This document shows positions 60,717 through 64,000 of a DNA stretch of 64,000 bases, in pieces (position 1 is the stretch's first letter; each line of letters opens with the position of its first letter). The translations under genes were made by a program, and so were the position numbers. The stretch is taken from positions 1 to 64,000 of the forward strand of contig NZ_RDSM01000007.1 of NCBI RefSeq assembly GCF_004115155.1, given 5' to 3'. Origin of the DNA: Granulicella sibirica (lineage in GTDB: Bacteria > Acidobacteriota > Terriglobia > Terriglobales > Acidobacteriaceae). A model generated the notes under the pieces. The model saw nothing but the letters and a program-made list of their open reading frames with translations, was not told the DNA's origin and ran no database searches.

Positions 60717-61376
60717 ATGGAACTTCTCGTCCTCGATCCGTTTGGGGACTACGACACTGCGGGTTACCTACGCAACCACTATCAGGAAAAGGACCTCAAT
60801 CTCATTGGCCATGTTGAGACGGCGGCTTTCGAACAAGAGATCGTGCACGTCGTTCGATCTCTTCGCAAGGCTCCATCGATCACTTACGAACACGTCACAA
60901 CAGCACACCAAAATTTGTTTCAATCGGTCTATCCCTGGGCAGGTCAGGATCGGTCTACCACGGCGCCCACAATCGCGATCGTCAAGGCTGGGTACAAGAC
61001 ACTATTTGCTCATCCAGCCGACGTGCAGCGGGCCGCAGAACACGCTCTCCATCTGGGACAAGATAGGAACTACCTGCGCGGCCATCCGGGGGAAGTGTTT
61101 GGCTATCTTGCCCATGCTCATCCTTTTCTTGAAGGCAATGGCAGAACCATCCTCACCATCTTTGCTGAGCTGTCCCGGCGGGCGGGCTTTCACATCCAGT
61201 GGGAAGCGATGGACAAGACGGAATTTCTGGAAACCCTCACGAGAGAGTTGTTGCAGCCGGGCAAGGCCACCATGGACCAGTTTGTGTTGCCCTTTCTGCA
61301 AGAGGGCGTTCTCTCTGTTGAGAGCACAGCCTCGCGACTCCGAGTGAACTTCAAAGGTCCGCCTTCAGCCTCGTAA
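60717..61376 (+). CDS. Fic/DOC-domain protein
   Basis: Fic enzymes transfer AMP or other nucleotide moieties onto target proteins. The 219-residue protein has the full active-site motif AHPFLEGNGRTI (about 134-145), matching HPFxxGNGR. The flap region (IAIVKAGYKTLFAHPADVQR) lies before it. The catalytic His, Asn and Arg are present, so it should be active. The start is immediately after the small partner's stop. It lies inside the PRTRC cluster where protein A would be expected. Confidence 0.8.
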   Translation: MELLVLDPFGDYDTAGYLRNHYQEKDLNLIGHVETAAFEQEIVHVVRSLRKAPSITYEHVTTAHQNLFQSVYPWAGQDRSTTAPTIAIVKAGYKTLFAHPADVQRAAEHALHLGQDRNYLRGHPGEVFGYLAHAHPFLEGNGRTILTIFAELSRRAGFHIQWEAMDKTEFLETLTRELLQPGKATMDQFVLPFLQEGVLSVESTASRLRVNFKGPPSAS

Positions 61377-61437
61377 AAGTAAGGACTTCTTCTGTTCCCA
61401 CTCGAACAGCGCCGCTTTGCGCAGAAGTGAGGAGATC

Positions 61438-62247
61438 ATGCGTGTTGCACACCAGATTCCGCCCGATCTGCTTGGTAAGCGTCCTATCCGGATTCTCGTG
61501 GTGGGCGCTGGGGGCACTGGCAGTTCCATCGTCATGGGACTGCCCTATCTTGATCAGGCAATGCGTGCCTGGGGACATTCCTTCGGTTTGAACGTGAGCC
61601 TGATGGACGCCGATACAGTTTCACCTACCAACTGCGTCAGGCAGCCCTTCTCGGTCTCCGACGTCGGACAAAACAAAGCAACCATATTGATCAACCGAAT
61701 CAATCTCTTTTGGGGAACGCGCTGGTCGGCTGTCCCCAACCACTTCCATGAGTGTTCCCTGGATCGCGTTCACGATCGGCCGTTCGATGTGGTAATCGGC
61801 TGCGTTGACTCCAGGGCCGGCAGGAGGGCAATCGATGCTGCATTTCACCGAGGTCTGAGCCGGTGCTGCTATTGGCTCGATCTCGGTAACAATGCGGCGA
61901 GCGGACAGTATGTGTTGGGACAGCCGCTCAATCAGCGCAATCGAAGAAAGGCAGAGCGACTGCGCACCGTAAGTGAGCTCTATCCCGAGATCGTGGACGT
62001 TGAAGCCGGTGAGAGTCCCTTGCCCAGTTGCTCCGCTGTCGAAGCCCTCGATCGCCAAGAACCCTTCATCAATCAAACACTCGCTTCGAGTGCGCTCGCG
62101 ATGCTCGCCCAACTGTTCCGATATGGTTCGCTGACGTATCACGGCGGATTCTTCAACGCCCGTACCGGGCAGATGAGCTCACTTCCGATCGATCCCGACA
62201 TGTGGAAGCGTGGGCGGAGACGAAGACCTACCTCGCGTCCTACCTAA
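61438..62247 (+). CDS. PRTRC system ThiF-family protein (E1-like)
   Basis: ThiF/E1-like enzymes adenylate the C-terminus of ubiquitin-like proteins. The 269-residue protein has the nucleotide motif VVGAGGTGSSIVM (about 20-32), MDADTVSPTNCVRQPFS (about 56-72) and VIGCVDSRAGRRAID (about 117-131). A late Cys segment (LPSCSAVEALDRQEPFINQT) follows. ATG 61438 follows GAGGAG. No ubiquitin-like substrate is obvious nearby; protein C is small enough to be considered. It is a signature gene of PRTRC clusters. Confidence 0.8.
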   Translation: MRVAHQIPPDLLGKRPIRILVVGAGGTGSSIVMGLPYLDQAMRAWGHSFGLNVSLMDADTVSPTNCVRQPFSVSDVGQNKATILINRINLFWGTRWSAVPNHFHECSLDRVHDRPFDVVIGCVDSRAGRRAIDAAFHRGLSRCCYWLDLGNNAASGQYVLGQPLNQRNRRKAERLRTVSELYPEIVDVEAGESPLPSCSAVEALDRQEPFINQTLASSALAMLAQLFRYGSLTYHGGFFNARTGQMSSLPIDPDMWKRGRRRRPTSRPT

Positions 62248-62304
62248 TTCACTCGTTGCGGAACCTCGCGGCGTTATCGTTGAGGCGATAGGAGTATCGC
62301 CTCA

Positions 62305-62598
62305 ATGACATTAACTGATCCCCGTATCGCACGAGATGCCGAAACAATTGCCCTGTTTGCATTTCGAAACGGCCCCCTCGAAGACCTTCATACCGGAAAG
62401 CTTTGCACTCATTGCGCAGACAACTCGGCATACTCTCGCATCAACGACGCCGAGATGAAGGTCCCCATGCAAAACGCTATGACCCAGGTCTACCGTTACC
62501 TCTGGATGAGAGAGAACGATCCTGAGGCATACGAGAGAGACTCGGCCCTGGCAGACCGATTCACCTGCGCATGGGACAATCCTGTGCCGAAAACCTGA
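62305..62598 (+). CDS. Small conserved-looking protein of the PRTRC region
   Basis: The 97-residue protein contains TGKLCTHCADNSAYSRINDA and EMKVPMQNAMTQVYRYLWMR, then a DPEAYERDSAL...TCAWDNP end. The CxxC suggests a metal site. It sits between ThiF and E. The start ATG at 62305 has a poor ribosome site (GAGTATCGCCTCA). The family name is unknown to me. Confidence 0.6.
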   Translation: MTLTDPRIARDAETIALFAFRNGPLEDLHTGKLCTHCADNSAYSRINDAEMKVPMQNAMTQVYRYLWMRENDPEAYERDSALADRFTCAWDNPVPKT

Positions 62599-62616
62599 TG
62601 TTTTATGGAGGATTCC

Positions 62617-63180
62617 ATGTTCCGTGAACTTGCTCCCTATCTGCGCCATCGTGCTGTACTGCTCACTGTGACCCATCTCGAACACGATCAGATACGCGTC
62701 AACGTAGTCCCGAAGAAGCTGAAGGACGGAGAGAATGAAGCGCTCACAACACCTCTGAGCGTGACCGGGACCGCCGAGGAACTCGATACCGAGTTGCCCC
62801 AAACGCTGACCGATTATGTGGCCGCACACCTGCAGTTGAACAATACCCTCGCGAGCGCAAGAGCGCAGATGGACGCGGCGGCAAAGACTGCCCAGGAAGA
62901 GGCACGCGCGAGATCGAAGAACAACGCCAATCCCGGCAAGAAGGATCCTCCCGCGACTAGCGGAATGCCGTCTGCCGAAGAGTTGAAGCCCGTCGCGACT
63001 CCGAAGCTTGCGGCCTCGCGCAGCCCAAGCCTGTTCGATCTCTCGCCTGCGTTGATGCCAGGGCCCGCTGCCGAAACAAGCAAGGCCCTCCATACCGCTG
63101 GCGCGGAAGACGAGGACGAAATCCTCAGCGAGATCGACTCGCAAAGAGAGCATACCGACAATCTTGACGCGGCAGCTTGA
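62617..63180 (+). CDS. PRTRC system protein E
   Basis: The 187-residue protein begins MFRELAPYLRHRAVLLTVTH, then HDQIRVNVVPKKLKD, the PRTRC-E signature region. A disordered Ala/Pro/Glu-rich C-terminal part follows. I chose ATG 62617 because GGAGG lies 5 bases before it; ATG 62605 would place that site inside the gene. In other clusters E starts the operon; here it comes last of those visible. The function is unknown. Confidence 0.75.
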   Translation: MFRELAPYLRHRAVLLTVTHLEHDQIRVNVVPKKLKDGENEALTTPLSVTGTAEELDTELPQTLTDYVAAHLQLNNTLASARAQMDAAAKTAQEEARARSKNNANPGKKDPPATSGMPSAEELKPVATPKLAASRSPSLFDLSPALMPGPAAETSKALHTAGAEDEDEILSEIDSQREHTDNLDAAA

Positions 63181-63198
63181 TGCACTTCGCTGTAAAGG

Positions 63199-63248
63199 GC
63201 TCCATCGTGCTCTTTAGCCAACACGTCAGCTGGGGACCACGATGGAGC
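63199..63248 (+). repeat. Long-loop inverted repeat after protein E
   Basis: GCTCCATCGTG (63199-63209) and CACGATGGAGC (63238-63248) are perfect 11-bp arms with a 28-base loop. A short T-rich stretch (TCTTCTGG) follows. It may end the PRTRC transcript or be a protein site. The surrounding 277 bases to the next gene hold nothing else I can support. Confidence 0.45.
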
Positions 63249-63457
63249 TCTTCTGGCTGTTCCGGAATCGCATCTGACACCGAGTTTACCGAGAATAGGA
63301 AGAACAATGGATAGATATGGAAGAGTCCCAGATCGACATGTAGAGAGACTAGCCTCAGAGAAACGAGACCCGAAGCCAGAGCCGTGTTGCAACAACTCAT
63401 AACTGCCGCTTAACAGAACGCATTGTTGCAATGTCCATCCTGCGACTAGGAAGACTT

Positions 63458-64000
63458 ATGACAGCTTTACCAGACAAGCTTTCGCTTCTCGAGATCGACA
63501 CTGAACTCGAGGAAATTATTGAGGAAGTTCAAGCGCTCAATGTGGCCAACGAGGAACTTCCGGCACAACTGATGGAACGCTTTGAGTCGTTCTGCAGCGC
63601 TTATGAACAAAAGGCTGACAAAATAGGCCACTTCGTTCGCATGATGGAGTTCAGAGAGCGGTGCTGTCGACAGGAAGCCGCCCGGCTTTTGGACCGTGCA
63701 CGCGCTGCCGAGGGCAGCGTGAAACGGACCAAATCTATGGTGATGTACCTGCTTATGAAACGCGGCCTGCCCAGGCTGGAGGGGCATCAGTACACATTCC
63801 GGATACAGGCTAACTCTCAGGACTCTGTAAGAATTACCGACGAGTCCTTGGTCCCTCTCGCCTGCCAGCGCATTCATCTCAACGTCGACGGCACGATGTG
63901 GGAAACGGTTCTTTCATTCCTGCCAGAGGAATTGGCGTTCGCGTTCGTGAGGGCGATCGAAGGAAAGGTCCCCGACACCACCGCAATCAAAGCGGCCGTT
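63458..64000 (+). CDS. Gp157-like phage-type protein (partial, runs off window)
   Basis: The first 181 codons (MTALPDKLSLLEIDTELEEI) show the siphovirus Gp157 pattern. An N-terminal helical region leads to KADKIGHFVRMMEFRERCCR, the central RTKSMVMYLLMKRGLPRLEG and YTFRIQANSQDSVRI. ATG 63458 follows a modest AGGAAG. Gp157-like proteins occur in phages and plasmids beside Rad52 or ssb-type genes and are linked to phage resistance in streptococci. The 3' end lies beyond the window. Confidence 0.65.
   Translation, partial: MTALPDKLSLLEIDTELEEIIEEVQALNVANEELPAQLMERFESFCSAYEQKADKIGHFVRMMEFRERCCRQEAARLLDRARAAEGSVKRTKSMVMYLLMKRGLPRLEGHQYTFRIQANSQDSVRITDESLVPLACQRIHLNVDGTMWETVLSFLPEELAFAFVRAIEGKVPDTTAIKAAV

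Noticed and set aside
1..64000. CRISPR arrays, rRNA and tRNA genes
   Set aside because: No regularly spaced long repeats and no rRNA or tRNA-like segments were noticed. The short repeats at 17124 and 25649 are too few and too short for CRISPR.

Overview
The window reads as a slice of a large mobile element, a conjugative plasmid or an integrative conjugative element (ICE). Base composition is moderately GC-rich. The style of the genes (long Sec-exported PD40/DUF4440 proteins, an MHS-type transporter, strong GGAGG ribosome sites, tightly overlapped operons) fits an Acidobacteriota (Terriglobia-like) host. That host assignment is inference; no rRNA or tRNA gene is present to fix it.

Left part (1-25.7 kb): a type IV secretion / conjugation apparatus in three blocks. 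A transposase tail (1-66) abuts a VirB9-like gene that has lost its 5' end, followed by virB10/trbI. A cargo segment follows: a decayed PD40 beta-propeller gene, a D-2-hydroxyacid dehydrogenase and an MHS-family transporter. The main T4SS operon (7785-17119) encodes VirB2-like pilin modules, VirB3, VirB4, two VirB5/TrbJ paralogues, VirB6/TrbL, VirB8 and a small protein. A second operon (17378-25650) opens with an 854-residue protein that I read as a single-chain RNA polymerase of the double-psi-beta-barrel family (relatives of eukaryotic RdRP and phage YonO). It continues with a second VirB9, a tail-anchored protein, the coupling ATPase (VirD4/TraD type), membrane and unknown proteins, and a winged-helix replication-relaxation-like protein.

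Middle (25.7-33.4 kb): accessory DNA. It holds a frameshifted PAPS-reductase-like gene, a secreted DUF4440 protein, several small plasmid proteins, and a DNA-handling set: an archaeo-eukaryotic primase, a truncated ssb and a Rad52/22-type annealing protein.

Defence region (33.4-54.5 kb): a tandem-AAA+ ATPase, then a tightly overlapped operon of a zinc-finger protein, a coiled-coil/AAA-like protein, a protein of unknown function, a 1821-residue helicase with a DUF1998-like C-terminus (DruE-like), a MORC-like GHKL ATPase and a DUF4338 (DruA-like) protein. I read this as a divergent Druantia-type anti-phage system with a GHKL component added. Next come an adenine-methyltransferase-like protein, an unknown protein and a SNF2-type helicase that appear to be one unit.

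Right part (54.5-64 kb): a wrecked VapBC-like toxin-antitoxin pair, an epimerase remnant and an intact hipBA-like pair. A PRTRC plasmid-maintenance cluster (C, F-like, B, ThiF, E) follows, with a Fic-domain protein inserted inside it. A Gp157-like phage protein runs off the right edge. No relaxase, ParA, replication initiator, PRTRC A or PRTRC D is visible, so the element must extend beyond both ends.
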